Source: Pyronema omphalodes
Taxonomy: Eukaryota > Ascomycota > Pezizomycetes > Pezizales > Pyronemataceae
Length of the DNA: 64,000 nucleotides
Assembly (NCBI GenBank): GCA_024516155.1
Contig: JAJJXM010000029.1
Coordinates: 558,001 to 622,000, forward strand
Direction: 5' to 3'
The notes under the pieces are model-generated. The model searched no databases. It was not told the origin of the DNA and was given only the letters and a program-made list of their open reading frames with translations. Positions 30,826 through 39,167 of the stretch are shown here, piece after piece (the stretch's first letter is position 1; every line of letters starts with the position of its first letter). The translations under genes were made by a program, and so were the position numbers.

Positions 30826-31150
30826 AACCGCCGTGATAACTACATACATGACCAACATTCCCCACCATTTGCCAACCGCCGTAATTCCAAATAAGAAAAC
30901 AAGGGAACAATACATACCAAAGATAACTAACCGCCGTAATTCCAAATAATACTAACAAAGAAAGAGTACATACCAAAAGAGATAACTACCTGGCTAACCG
31001 TCGTGATTCCAAAGAACAAAGAAAGAGTACATACCAAAAAGAGATAACTACCTGGCTAACCGCCGTGATTCCAAATAACAAAGAAAGAGTACATACCAAA
31101 AGAGATAAGTAAAAGATTCCAACATTTTCCTAGCCGCCGTGATACCTAAA
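30826..31150 (-). repeat. Six-copy imperfect tandem repeat in the G3 LTR
   Basis: The core CTAACCGCCGTGATTCCAAATAA (with changes) starts near 30826, 30873, 30928, 30995, 31057 and 31131. Unit lengths vary from 47 to 74 because of the spacer ACAAAGAAAGAGTACATACC. The block lies just upstream of the TATA-like box in the element's direction, as enhancer repeats do. Confidence 0.75.
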
Positions 31151-31193
31151 AGAAACTCAAATAATAAATAACTCCTAACATATGAAAATCCCC

Positions 31194-31216
31194 GGCAAGG
31201 GGCCCAGCCCCTTGCC
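31194..31216. other. Perfect 10-bp GC-rich hairpin between ORF4 and LTR
   Basis: GGCAAGGGGC and GCCCCTTGCC separated by three bases. It lies 15 bases after the ORF4 stop and 14 bases before the proposed LTR start. It may mark the plus-strand primer region or a transcript structure. Confidence 0.6.
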
Positions 31217-31231
31217 CTAACCCTATCCCTA

Positions 31232-31921
31232 TCACTTCATGATGGCGTAGCAGGTTGCTAGGGTGATGGCGACCACCCCTAGCCCTGCGGTGGTGACGGC
31301 GGAGGCCAGGAGCATGTCACGGGAGCGTTGTGACATAAGCCCCCCCCTCCAGGCCGAGACTCCGGCGAGGCCGTAGGCAGTCCTCAACGCGGGCCTCCGG
31401 ATGGGGGACCGTCCCCGATACTGCCTTCCCCGACGTCGGCGACGTACGACGTCCTGGGTGATGTCCTCGAGGACATAAGGCGGTATTTGCTCTTGTTGGT
31501 GTCCTAAGGGGGGCGCCGTTATTTGTTCTTGTTGCTGCCCTAAGGAGAACGGGGGTATTTGATCTTGTTGGTGCCCTGAGGCGGGGGGCTCCGGGGGATC
31601 CGAACAAGGGGCGGGTGTCAGGTCGTTGGTTGGTCGGCAGTCGACGGTGGGGAGATGCTGTTCCGGCTCCGCGGTCTGATAGGAAGACAGGTTGATTGCC
31701 ACCCTCTCGTGGTCCGAGGGTCCCGTCATCATGATCACTGGGAGTTGGTGTCGGATCGTATGAATGGTGGGGTCCTCCGATTCCAGTTCGTGGGGACGGG
31801 GTGGTTCGTTTTCCTGATTTTCCGTAGGGACGGGAGGTTCCTTTCCTGTCCCGGGCTCGTCCTTGCAGGGTGGTATCGTTGCCTGGGTCTCCGTGGGGGT
31901 TTCCATCCCCTGATGCCGCAC
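31232..31921 (-). CDS. G3 ORF4: repeat-containing protein with C-terminal hydrophobic segment
   Basis: From the ATG at 31906 or an upstream in-frame GTG at 31921; the frame is open further, to about 31950. It is proline/glutamine-rich, with three copies of a 13-residue repeat (GHQQDQIPPFSLG, GQQQEQITAPPLG, GHQQEQIPPYVLE), then an arginine-rich stretch (RRRRRGRQYRGR) and a C-terminal hydrophobic stretch of about 20 residues (SAVTTAGLGVVAITLATCY) three residues from the end. This looks like a tail-anchored membrane protein. It overlaps ORF3 by about 190 bases in another frame. I do not recognise a family. It could be an envelope-like accessory gene or the frameshifted end of ORF3. Confidence 0.55.
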   Translation of the reverse strand: MRHQGMETPTETQATIPPCKDEPGTGKEPPVPTENQENEPPRPHELESEDPTIHTIRHQLPVIMMTGPSDHERVAINLSSYQTAEPEQHLPTVDCRPTNDLTPAPCSDPPEPPASGHQQDQIPPFSLGQQQEQITAPPLGHQQEQIPPYVLEDITQDVVRRRRRGRQYRGRSPIRRPALRTAYGLAGVSAWRGGLMSQRSRDMLLASAVTTAGLGVVAITLATCYAIMK

Positions 31922-32298
31922 CTCTGGTCGTGTCCGTCTTTGTTGACCAGGAATTTACACACGTTGCAGAGTCTCTTTCCTTTCTGCCATGCCTTGCAGG
32001 CCCTTTGCAGGTCCATCCTTCGGTGTCGGATCACCCATTCTAACTCGGGGTCATGTAGCTGCCCGCAGCTACAAGATTTTTTTATGCGTGCCGCAATTGC
32101 TTGCGCCACCGCTGGGAAATGATTGTTGTTTAGTTTCGATTGGAGGTGAATGGAGCAGGAGTCATTGTTGCAGAACGACCAGTGTAGTTCTGCGTGCGGG
32201 ATCGTGGGGTGGGGGGATTTCTTTTCTGCCGGGGGAGTAGGGGTTCGGTACCAGCCCAAAGAGGACGGGGTGTCCTCGGAGTTCGTTCTATCGTCCAT
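31735..32298 (-). CDS. G3 ORF3: cysteine-rich accessory protein
   Basis: 187 codons. The ATG at 32298 shares a base with the pol stop (TAATG). Cysteine/histidine groups are HWSFCNNDSCSIH, KKSCSCGQLHD and CNVCKFLVNKDGHDQRC, suggesting metal binding. After GHDQRC the text turns proline/arginine-rich, while the alternative frame becomes ORF4, so an ancestral single protein split by a frameshift is possible. The UAAUG junction would allow termination-reinitiation after pol. No family is recognised. An identical copy lies at 44258-44821. Confidence 0.6.
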   Translation of the reverse strand: MDDRTNSEDTPSSLGWYRTPTPPAEKKSPHPTIPHAELHWSFCNNDSCSIHLQSKLNNNHFPAVAQAIAARIKKSCSCGQLHDPELEWVIRHRRMDLQRACKAWQKGKRLCNVCKFLVNKDGHDQRCGIRGWKPPRRPRQRYHPARTSPGQERNLPSLRKIRKTNHPVPTNWNRRTPPFIRSDTNSQ

Positions 32299-33565
32299 TA
32301 CAGCTGTGGGGCAGGTTTATTAGGGTACTTGCGGTGGAATTGGGTGATGGCGTCGGGGGAGTTTTGGAAATTGTCGGCGGGGTACCAGGTCGTATCGGGG
32401 TCGTGGAAACCAGTCCACTTAACTCGATATTGTATCTGACCCCGGTGGCGTCGAGAATCCACTATCTCCTCAACTTCCCACTCTTCCTCGTTGTCGAGGA
32501 CAATCGGTAGCGGGGGGGGGCTGAATATGTCCTGGGATGGTGGTTGAAGTAGGTTGAGACGGTTCTAGAAGGGAGATGTGAAATACTGGATGGATCTTTG
32601 CGTTTGGGGGGAGGTCCAGCTTATAAGCTCGCGACCCTACCTTAGACAAGATAGTGTAGGGGCCCAATAGCTTGTAATCGAGCTTGTTGGAGGGTCGGGT
32701 GGTTTTCACATTCTTCCTCTTCAGCCAGACCCGATCTCCCACTCGAAGGACCGGATCGGGGTGTCGATGCCGGTTCGCCTGTTCTGCATGAGCAGTCTGG
32801 GCATAGTGGACCTCTGCCCTCAGAATCCTTGTGAAGTCGGTTGAGGGCGCCAACATATTTGGAGACCTCGGGGTTTCCTTCCGCGACTTCACCCAGCGGC
32901 TGGGAAAAACGGGGATGATATCCGTAATTTGCGAAGAAGGGGGACACCTTGGTCGTTCCTGAGCGGGAGTTGTTGTAGCAGAACTCCGCCATAGGAAGGA
33001 GTTGGTTCCAATTGTCCTGTTGATAGTTACAATACGCCCTGAGGTATTGTTCGAGGATCGCATTGACCCTCTCTGTCTGTCCATCGGACTCTGGGTGAAA
33101 CGCCGTACTCAGGTTCCTCGTGGTTCCCATTGCCTCCATAACCCTCTTCCAGAACTGAGAGGTGAATAGGGACCCCCGATCCGAGATGATGCTGCTGGGG
33201 AGTCTGTGGGCCCGTACCACATGTGTGAGAAACCCGTCCGCAAGTGCCCTGGGTCCCATAGTGTCTTTACATGCTACGAAGTGCGCTATCTTCGTCAAGC
33301 GGTCCACAATCACCCATATCGTATTCATTCCCCCATCTTCCGGAAGACATGTGATAAAATCCATGGAGATGGATTCCCATGGTCTTTCTGGAATCTGTAA
33401 CGGTCGTAACAGGCCGAAGGGGGCGTGCTTAATGGGCTTGATACGTTTACAGGTATCACAGTAGTCGACATATCGAGTCACATACTGTCGTTGTTGTGGC
33501 CAATAAAAATTCCGGCTGACCAACTCCAAGGTCCTTGCCCTTCCCGGATGCCCCGCGGCTTGGGG
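32298..33565 (-). pseudogene. G3 pol 3' part: integrase and chromodomain, two frameshifts
   Basis: It begins mid-finger (AGHPGRARTLELVSRNFYWP, CDTC) where Msq 3 cuts it. The catalytic core has SMDFITCLPE, ISDRGSLF and SDGQTERVN. A one-base shift near 32826 leads to the GPY/F-type module (VGDRVWLKRKN, LLGPYTILSKVG, HPVFHISLLEP). A second shift at the G9 run (32511-32519) leads to a chromodomain (EEWEVEEIVDSR, YRVKWTGF, DTTWYPADNF, FHRKYP) ending at the TAA at 32298-32300. The motifs are complete otherwise. The homopolymer shift could also be a sequencing error, but it is present in both duplicated units. Confidence 0.85.
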
Positions 33566-35550
33566 ACACCACACGGCAACGGCGACCCCCCCCCCTGCAT
33601 TCTCAACAACGAGCACCGAAACCCCCGGTTTTCTCATCGGATTCGGATTCGCAGCACTCTGTTACGTTATTCTCTGAATTTTCAGGGAATTCTACGTTGT
33701 TTTTGTTGACTTTTGTCGCAAAATCAGAGTTTTCACGAGTTTTGGCTTACCCCACCTCACGAAATGTCGCCAAAACAACGACAGAACAACGCCCGACGAT
33801 CGAAACGGTCCGAAAACGCGTACAATGTTCTAGCCGACCTTCCTCATGATGGATCTACTCCTACTCTGGATGGAAGAGATGGAAAAGTTGATGAAGTTGA
33901 TGGAAACTTCGCTGGAAAGCCCATCCAGAGCGTGGTCTTGGCACGATCACCAGTTCCTTCGGCTTCAACATCCCAGCAACAGGCGACAACTGAACACAGC
34001 CGGTTTAGTAACTACCGTCGCATAATGGTATCTGCAATTAATGAGGCAGTCGCAGTTGACGACAACTATGCCACCCTAGATCAACTGTTTATAGACAACT
34101 ACGCCGAATTCACTGGAGCCAGCTTCCTGGGGATACAACAGATCCACCAGGACACACAGCGTCGCTTCAATACCCTCGATGACACCATACGCAACAACAG
34201 CGATGAGATGCGCCACAGATTCGACGTCATGATGACGAAATTCAACATTCTGACCGGCGAAAACACGAAGCTGCGCGCAGCATACGACTCTACACGGGCA
34301 GAAACAGCAGCTCTCAAGGCTGCTGTGGACGCCCTGACGAAGAAAATCGACGAACAGCAACAAGTCATTTCGGCGCCCCCCTCACCGAACCTCACGGCCT
34401 CTTCCTCAGCGATGGAAGAGATGACTATGCAACTGTCCGTCGTCCAACATGACATTCAGGATGTCCTGGACGCTGTTCGCAACCCTCCTGGCAAGAGAAA
34501 GCGAAGGGGAAGCGACCAGAACACCGAACCCACCTCACCGACAAACAGAAGACCGGTGAACCACAAACCGAGAGCGGCATCACCGGTGCGAAGCCTGATG
34601 CACTCGAAACATGCGACTACCGCCGCCCAGGACAAGCTTGATGCCCTCAAGCCTATGTCCCCCCTACCTCTCCTCGCGATCACGTCGACCGAAGCGACAC
34701 CGGAACCTCACCCTGACAGTCCATCTGCTCAGGACACACCTCTACCCGACGCCCCAAGCACTGCCCCTGCTGAGACCGACGGATGGAAGACTGTGGAGGC
34801 AAAGGCTACACAGAGGAAGAAGCAGAAAGCGAAGGAGACGACACCTACTGGCAGCGACACCCAGCAAGACCCCTACAACAAAGAATGGTGGCCGGGGAAA
34901 GAATACCCACCAACCCAGAACGACAACCTCCTCTGCAAAGAAGACTTGGGCAGAAGTCGTCAAGAGTGAAGGCATCAACGTCCAGATTGTGCTTGGGAAT
35001 GGCAATCTTGGACTGACAACACCACCGACAAGAAGGGGAGAGAGGCGAGGGGGAGCAGTGAGAAGGCTGAGGAAGAAGGAAGGAGAAGGGGAGAGAGGGG
35101 AGGGGAAGAGGGGCAGGGCGGGCCCGGGTGTCTCAAAGGGCAAAGAGTCAGGAGACACCGGTGGAGGAGGTGAGAGAGGAGAGGAGAGTGGGGGCACGGG
35201 TGGCCCGGCGGCTGTTTAACTTTGCTTTGGTTTCGTTTTTGCTTTGTGGAGGAAATAAAGGAGGAAAAATGGTTAAAAATGGGAGGGGAAGGGAGGAGGA
35301 AAGGGAGGAGCCCGGCGAGGCGGCCTCTGTGCAAGCAGGGCACTGGAACAGCAGACGCGCTTGGACAAGAAACCCCCGTAGTAACAGTGGGGACAGACCC
35401 CACAACCACAACGATCAAGAGGAGGAGACTGGTAGAGGTGGAGACTGGGTTTTTGCTTTTACATTTCTTTCTTCTTCTCTTTTGTATTTATCTGTCCCTT
35501 GTCATAACCTTCGGGTTGCAAACAAGTAATGAGAGAACAAACAAACAAAC
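33566..35550 (+). mobile_element. Msq copy 3, full length, in G3
   Basis: 5' end ACACCACACGG plus C9; the AAAC tail ends at 35550, with AACC-TTCG-GGTT at 35506-35517. It is not flanked by a target-site duplication: the left flank is integrase, the right flank is an inverted Msq piece. The locus was therefore rearranged after insertion. Confidence 0.8.
33764..35219 (+). pseudogene. Msq copy 3 protein gene, one-base frameshift
   Basis: Open from the ATG at 33764 to about 34851, where an extra T (CCTACTGGCAGC versus CCTACGGCAGC) shifts the frame and ends it at 34969. The rest of the frame, with TWAEVVKSEG and the Gly/Arg tail, is intact to 35219. The duplicated copy lacks this extra base but has another insertion upstream. 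Confidence 0.8.
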
Positions 35551-35752
35551 AGCGAGGTTTCCATCAACTTCATCAACTTTTCCATCTCTTTCATCAATTG
35601 TAGGATTAGATCCATCATGAGGAAGGCCGGCTAGAACATTGTACGCGTTTTCGGACCGTTTCGATCGTCGGGCGTTGTTCTGTCGTTGTTTTGGCGACAT
35701 TTCGTGAGGTGGGGTAAGCCAAAACTCGTGAAAACTCTGATTTTGCGACGAA
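35551..35752 (-). mobile_element. Inverted Msq 5' fragment at the break in G3 reverse transcriptase
   Basis: 202 bases of Msq, from the VDGNLAG coding region back to TCGTGAAAACTCTGATTTTGCGAC, then directly G3 reverse transcriptase. It produces a fused reading frame in which RRFIRDF continues into antisense Msq sequence. The RNase H and integrase N-terminus of G3 (roughly 1.3 kb expected) are missing at this point. Confidence 0.8.
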
Positions 35753-37608
35753 ATCCCGGATGAATCGACGGTAGAAATTGGCGAACCCCAGGAAACTCTG
35801 GACTCCCTTCACATTTACCGGTTCCTTCCATTCCTTAACCGCCCTAATATTCTCGGGGTCCATCTGCAACCCCGTGGGGGAGATGATGTATCCCAGGTAT
35901 TCCGTCTTTTTTGTGTGGAATTCACATTTCGAGGGTTTCAGGGTCAGTCCTACGTCCCTTAACCTTTCCAGGACCATGCGTACGTGTCTCCGATGGTCCG
36001 CCAGATTATCCGAGTAAATCAATATGTCGTCGAGATAGGCGATGCAAAAGATGTCGAGGTAATCACTTAAGACTTTGTTCATCCATCGTTGAAACGAAGC
36101 TGGAGCATCTGTCAAACCAAATGGCATCACCAAATACTCGTATAGACCGTACTTGGTACGGAACACAGTTTTCCATTCCTCTCCTGTGGCTATTCGGAGG
36201 TTATGGTATGCATCTCGCACATCTAATTTGGTATAGATCTTGGCGTTGGAAAGTCTATCCAACGCTTCCCCTATCAGCAGGAGTGGGGTGCGATCCTTGA
36301 TTGTGATTTCGTTGAGTCGTCGGTAGTCGACGCATAACCGTAAGGTACCATCCTTTTTCTTAACGAAACGGATTGGGGCTCCCGCTGGAGACGTCGACCG
36401 TCGGACCCAACCCCTTCTTTCATTCTCTTCCAAGTAATCCCTCAGTACTCGCAGGCGTTCCTCATCGAGGGCTCGCAAGGGTTCGAACGGCGGAACCTTT
36501 CCGTCCATCAAGGGGATCCGGTGGTCATGATGTCGGTGCGGAGGTAACCCTACCGCCTCTTTTTCCCTGAATACGGAGAGGTAATCTGCATATTCCGGTG
36601 GTATTATTTCTTCCAGGGAGTCAGGGTTGTTCTTCCCCGCTCGGATTATGGTACTCGCGAGTTCCAATTCCCCGGAAGTGGCAATTGATTGGCCGGGAGC
36701 GGTTTCCCAGTTCCCCGGTTCTTCCTGGTTGGTTGGCGCAGTAGCGATTGATTTGGCGGGAGCGTTTTCCCAGTTCCCCGGTTCCTTCTGGTTGGCTGGC
36801 GCTTGCGGGGGTTGCCGCGAAGCGCACTGAGGCGAGTCGGGATCGACCTCGGTGGATTCCGCGCGCCTAGATCCCTGTATGCTTTCCATATCCTCGTCCT
36901 CCGACTCTTCCACTTCTTCTCCTTCTTCATCCTCTTCTATACTTTCTCCCCAGATCTCTTGGATGCGAAGCTCATCTTCCTCATCCGTCTGGAGCATCTC
37001 TTTCGGCCCTTCCATACCATAGGCGTGCTCCGCTTCCTCATGTATCCGTTGATTTTATTCTTTTTCTGCCCCCCGTTCCGACACGGTCGTGGCATGGGGC
37101 GAGGTAGGAAGGCAGTTCTTTCCGCATTTCTCGGAGTTGAAGACAATCCTTCCCTCCTTCCAGTCGATGCTGGGATTGTGTTTCCGCAACCAAGGCAGTC
37201 CCAGGATAATGGGTGCGTTGCCAATGGTAATACAGTGGAGCCTAATATCTTCCCTATGGTCGTTGATCACCATGGTCACCATGGCATCGTGGGTTACTGG
37301 GCCCCCATCCAATTCCCGTCCGTCTATAGCGAGAACCTTTCGTGGGGTTAATTTTTTTGCGCAGGGCAATCCCTGCTGTCTCACATATTTCCGATTTATA
37401 AAATTCTCCGTGGCCCCGCAGTCGATCATGGCCGTTGTGTGGTATTCTTTCTTATTTCGTCCGATTAATTTTACTCGCAGGATAATCTTTTCGTTTCTTC
37501 CGTATGGTCCTACACTTGAGATTCTATCCGCCGGTCCTGCCGTGGTTGAACTGGTGGGCGACAGTTGCCCCAGGAATCCACCTTTTCCTTTTATTCCTGG
37601 GGACTCTC
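35753..37608 (-). pseudogene. G3 pol 5' part: protease and reverse transcriptase, in-frame UAA
   Basis: In the -1 frame relative to gag. The protease reads MIDCGATENFINRKYV (active-site aspartate near 37425) and ILGLPWL. A TAA at 37055-37057 then interrupts the same frame, which continues through an acidic linker to reverse transcriptase with LRLCVDYRRLNE, MPFGLTDAPASF, YLDDILIYSD and FLGFANFYRRFIRDF. The frame is cut at 35753 by the inverted Msq piece, so the connection and RNase H domains are lost. The stop and the truncation make it non-functional. Both duplicated units carry the stop. Confidence 0.85.
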
Positions 37609-37615
37609 TTTTCCC
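37568..37615 (-). promoter_or_regulatory. -1 ribosomal frameshift signal between G3 gag and pol
   Basis: Heptamer G-GGA-AAA (minus, 37615-37609) in the gag phase, a six-base spacer, then a perfect 10-bp stem CCCCAGGAAT / ATTCCTGGGG (37602-37593 and 37577-37568) with a 15-base loop. The gag TAA (37593-37591) overlaps the stem base and loop. The pol frame is -1 relative to gag and open from the heptamer. Repeated at 50091-50138. Confidence 0.8.
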
Positions 37616-38649
37616 GACGTCTCACCGAGTCCCTCTTCCACCAATGTAGTTTCCGCTGCTCTGAATAATTTCTTACTTGGGCACTTCGCAGCGTAGTGTC
37701 CCACCTTCCCACAGTTAAAACATTCGTTATTCCGCTTCCGCCTATTCTCCTCCGTCCTATCCCTTGGTTTCGGTCGACGAGTGGAATCTAATTCCATTGG
37801 TTCGGGTTCGGAGAGTCGAGAGTCGTGTCCCTGCCCCTTAAGATGGGGGTGGTGATAGAATTGAGGTTCATATCGAGTCCTCAGTGTTCGGAAATTGAAT
37901 AGTCGGTTGTCTAACGCTATGGCCTTGTTGGCGAACTCCGTGAGATCCGTTGGTCGTTCGTCAAGGAGTGCCAACTGTCGTTGGACGTCTGTGTTTAGTC
38001 CATCACTGAATTGATCGATGTAGGTCTCGTCATTATATCTTAAATCGGATTTGATCCTTTGAAATTCGGCCCAGTATGCAGCGGCGGATCGCGCGCCCTG
38101 CCTGATCATCTTGAACTTTCTTCTTGCTACTTCTTTTGAGTCGGCTTCCCCGAAAGCCCTACTGTCAGCAGTCTTAAAGGCCTCCCAGATCGTGTATACG
38201 CTTTTCCCCTCCTTGATGGACGGCTCGATCCATGCCCAAGCGTTACCTCTACAGCGGGAGCTCGCATAGTTCACCTTTTTCTGTTCGGTGTCGAATCTAT
38301 TCCCTTCACAATTGAACTTCAGTTCGCATTGCGTCAGGAATGCCCTCAGCTTGGTTCGTTCACCGTAGTACAGCTCCGGGTCTTCCACCTCGGGGTTACT
38401 GTTTGTTGTGGGGCGATGGCGTTGAATGAGGATCTGGTTCAACTGCTCCTGGGTCATCGTGACCGGAGTGACAAGTCCCAATCCTGCCGGGGTCGCCATT
38501 TCCGCAGGGTCGTCGGTAGAGGTATGGGGCAGTTCGGGTGATTCGGGGGTCTGTGGTCGGGATGGTTGTTCGGGGGTCACTGGGCTTGCCGATCCGGGCG
38601 GTTCTTGTTCGATATGTTCTCCGAGCTCTTTTAGCTGAAAGGAAATCCA
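37591..38649 (-). CDS. gag: G3 gag with CCHC knuckle, N-terminus cut by Msq
   Basis: About 352 codons of genuine gag, read after WISFQLKELGEH; the upstream codons in the same frame belong to antisense Msq. A proline-rich segment is followed by the gag domain (LYYGERTKLRAFLTQCELKF, AWIEPSIKEGKSVYTIWEAF, AAAYWAEFQRIKSDLRYNDE) and the knuckle CFNCGKVGHYAAKC. It ends GKESPQE, just after the frameshift heptamer. The natural start is lost. The copy at 50114 differs by two residues (R to L and G to R). Confidence 0.85.
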   Translation of the reverse strand, partial: WISFQLKELGEHIEQEPPGSASPVTPEQPSRPQTPESPELPHTSTDDPAEMATPAGLGLVTPVTMTQEQLNQILIQRHRPTTNSNPEVEDPELYYGERTKLRAFLTQCELKFNCEGNRFDTEQKKVNYASSRCRGNAWAWIEPSIKEGKSVYTIWEAFKTADSRAFGEADSKEVARRKFKMIRQGARSAAAYWAEFQRIKSDLRYNDETYIDQFSDGLNTDVQRQLALLDERPTDLTEFANKAIALDNRLFNFRTLRTRYEPQFYHHPHLKGQGHDSRLSEPEPMELDSTRRPKPRDRTEENRRKRNNECFNCGKVGHYAAKCPSKKLFRAAETTLVEEGLGETSGKESPQE

Positions 38650-38978
38650 ACACCACACGGCAACGGCGACCCCCCCCCCTGCATTCTCAACAACGAGCAC
38701 CGAAACCCCCGGTTTTTTCATCGGATTCGGATTCGCAGCACTCTGTTACGTTATTCTCTGAATTTTCAGGGAATTCTACGTTGTTTTTGTTGACTTTTGT
38801 CGCAAAATCAGAGTTTTCACGAGTTTTGGCTTACCCCACCTCACGAAATGTCGCCAAAACAACGACAGAACAACGCCCGACGATCGAAACGGTCCGAAAA
38901 CGCGTACAACGTTCTAGCCGACCTTCCTCATGATGGATCTAATCCTACTTTCGATGGAAGAGATGGAAAAGTTGATGA
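38650..38978 (+). mobile_element. Msq fragment (5' 330 bases), copy 5, ends at duplication junction
   Basis: Msq 5' end to codon VDD of the frame, then the sequence jumps at 38979 to the inverted Msq 2 end. The same element continues uninterrupted in the second unit (51173 onward), so this is the truncated twin created by the tandem duplication. Confidence 0.85.
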
Positions 38979-39151
38979 TCGTGAAAACTCTGCTTTTGCG
39001 ACAAAAGTCAACAAAAACAACGTAGAATTCCCTGAAAACTCAGAGGATCACGTAACAGAGTTCTGCGAATCCGAATCCGATGAGAGAACCGGGGGTTTCG
39101 GTGCTCGTTGTTGAGAATGCAGGGGGGGGGTCGCCGTTGCCGTGTGGTGTT
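38979..39151 (-). mobile_element. Msq fragment, duplicate of the 5' end of copy 2
   Basis: Matches 26456-26628 at offset 12,523, with one change (GCGAATCC here, GCGATACC in copy 2). Marks the start of the second duplication unit. Confidence 0.85.
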
Positions 39152-39167
39152 GCTGTCCAAGGTTTTC

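Larger units (their letters stand above)
30547..31180 (-). repeat. Probable 3' LTR of G3
   Basis: Proposed ends TGTTAGGAG (31180) and CTGTCGTCA (30547), giving 634 bases with TG...CA. It contains a TATA-like TATAAGAGG (minus, 30769-30761) and an upstream repeat block. No second LTR is in the window, so the ends are an inference. Confidence 0.5.
30547..38649 (-). mobile_element. Gypsy G3 (chromovirus with two extra ORFs), first copy
   Basis: On the minus strand: gag (38649-37591), protease and reverse transcriptase (37608-35753), a gap filled with Msq sequence where RNase H should be, integrase and chromodomain (33565-32298), ORF3 (32298-31735), ORF4 (31921-31232) and an LTR (31180-30547). 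The 5' LTR and gag N-terminus are cut off by Msq at 38650. It is a different lineage from G1/G2: the protease motif is DCGA rather than DTGS, and the gag differs. Confidence 0.8.
26456..38978. repeat. 12,523-bp tandem duplication, first unit
   Basis: This unit matches 38979-51501 at a constant offset of 12,523. Differences seen by eye: 28989 G/T, 33875 A/G, 35797 T/G, 37272 A/G, 38420 C/A, 38622 C/T; single-base indels near 46818 and 34851; and C-run lengths near 29731 (9 or 10) and 29980 (18 or 17). Both breaks fall in Msq sequence: the left in inverted copy 2, the right in a plus-strand copy. No shared bases are visible at the join (GTTGATGA then TCGTGAAA). Confidence 0.9.

Noticed and set aside
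30826..31150. CRISPR-like array
   Set aside because: Repeats are imperfect, spacers share sequence and the block sits in a eukaryotic LTR; no cas genes.
31655..32122. Plus-strand open frame opposite G3 ORF3/ORF4
   Set aside because: It is a shadow of the minus-strand genes; the minus strand has the pol junction, metal-binding pattern and repeats that make sense.
37055..37057. UAA in G3 pol as a readthrough site
   Set aside because: It lies between protease and reverse transcriptase, an unusual place, with no downstream structure seen, in an element already broken elsewhere; a mutation is simpler.
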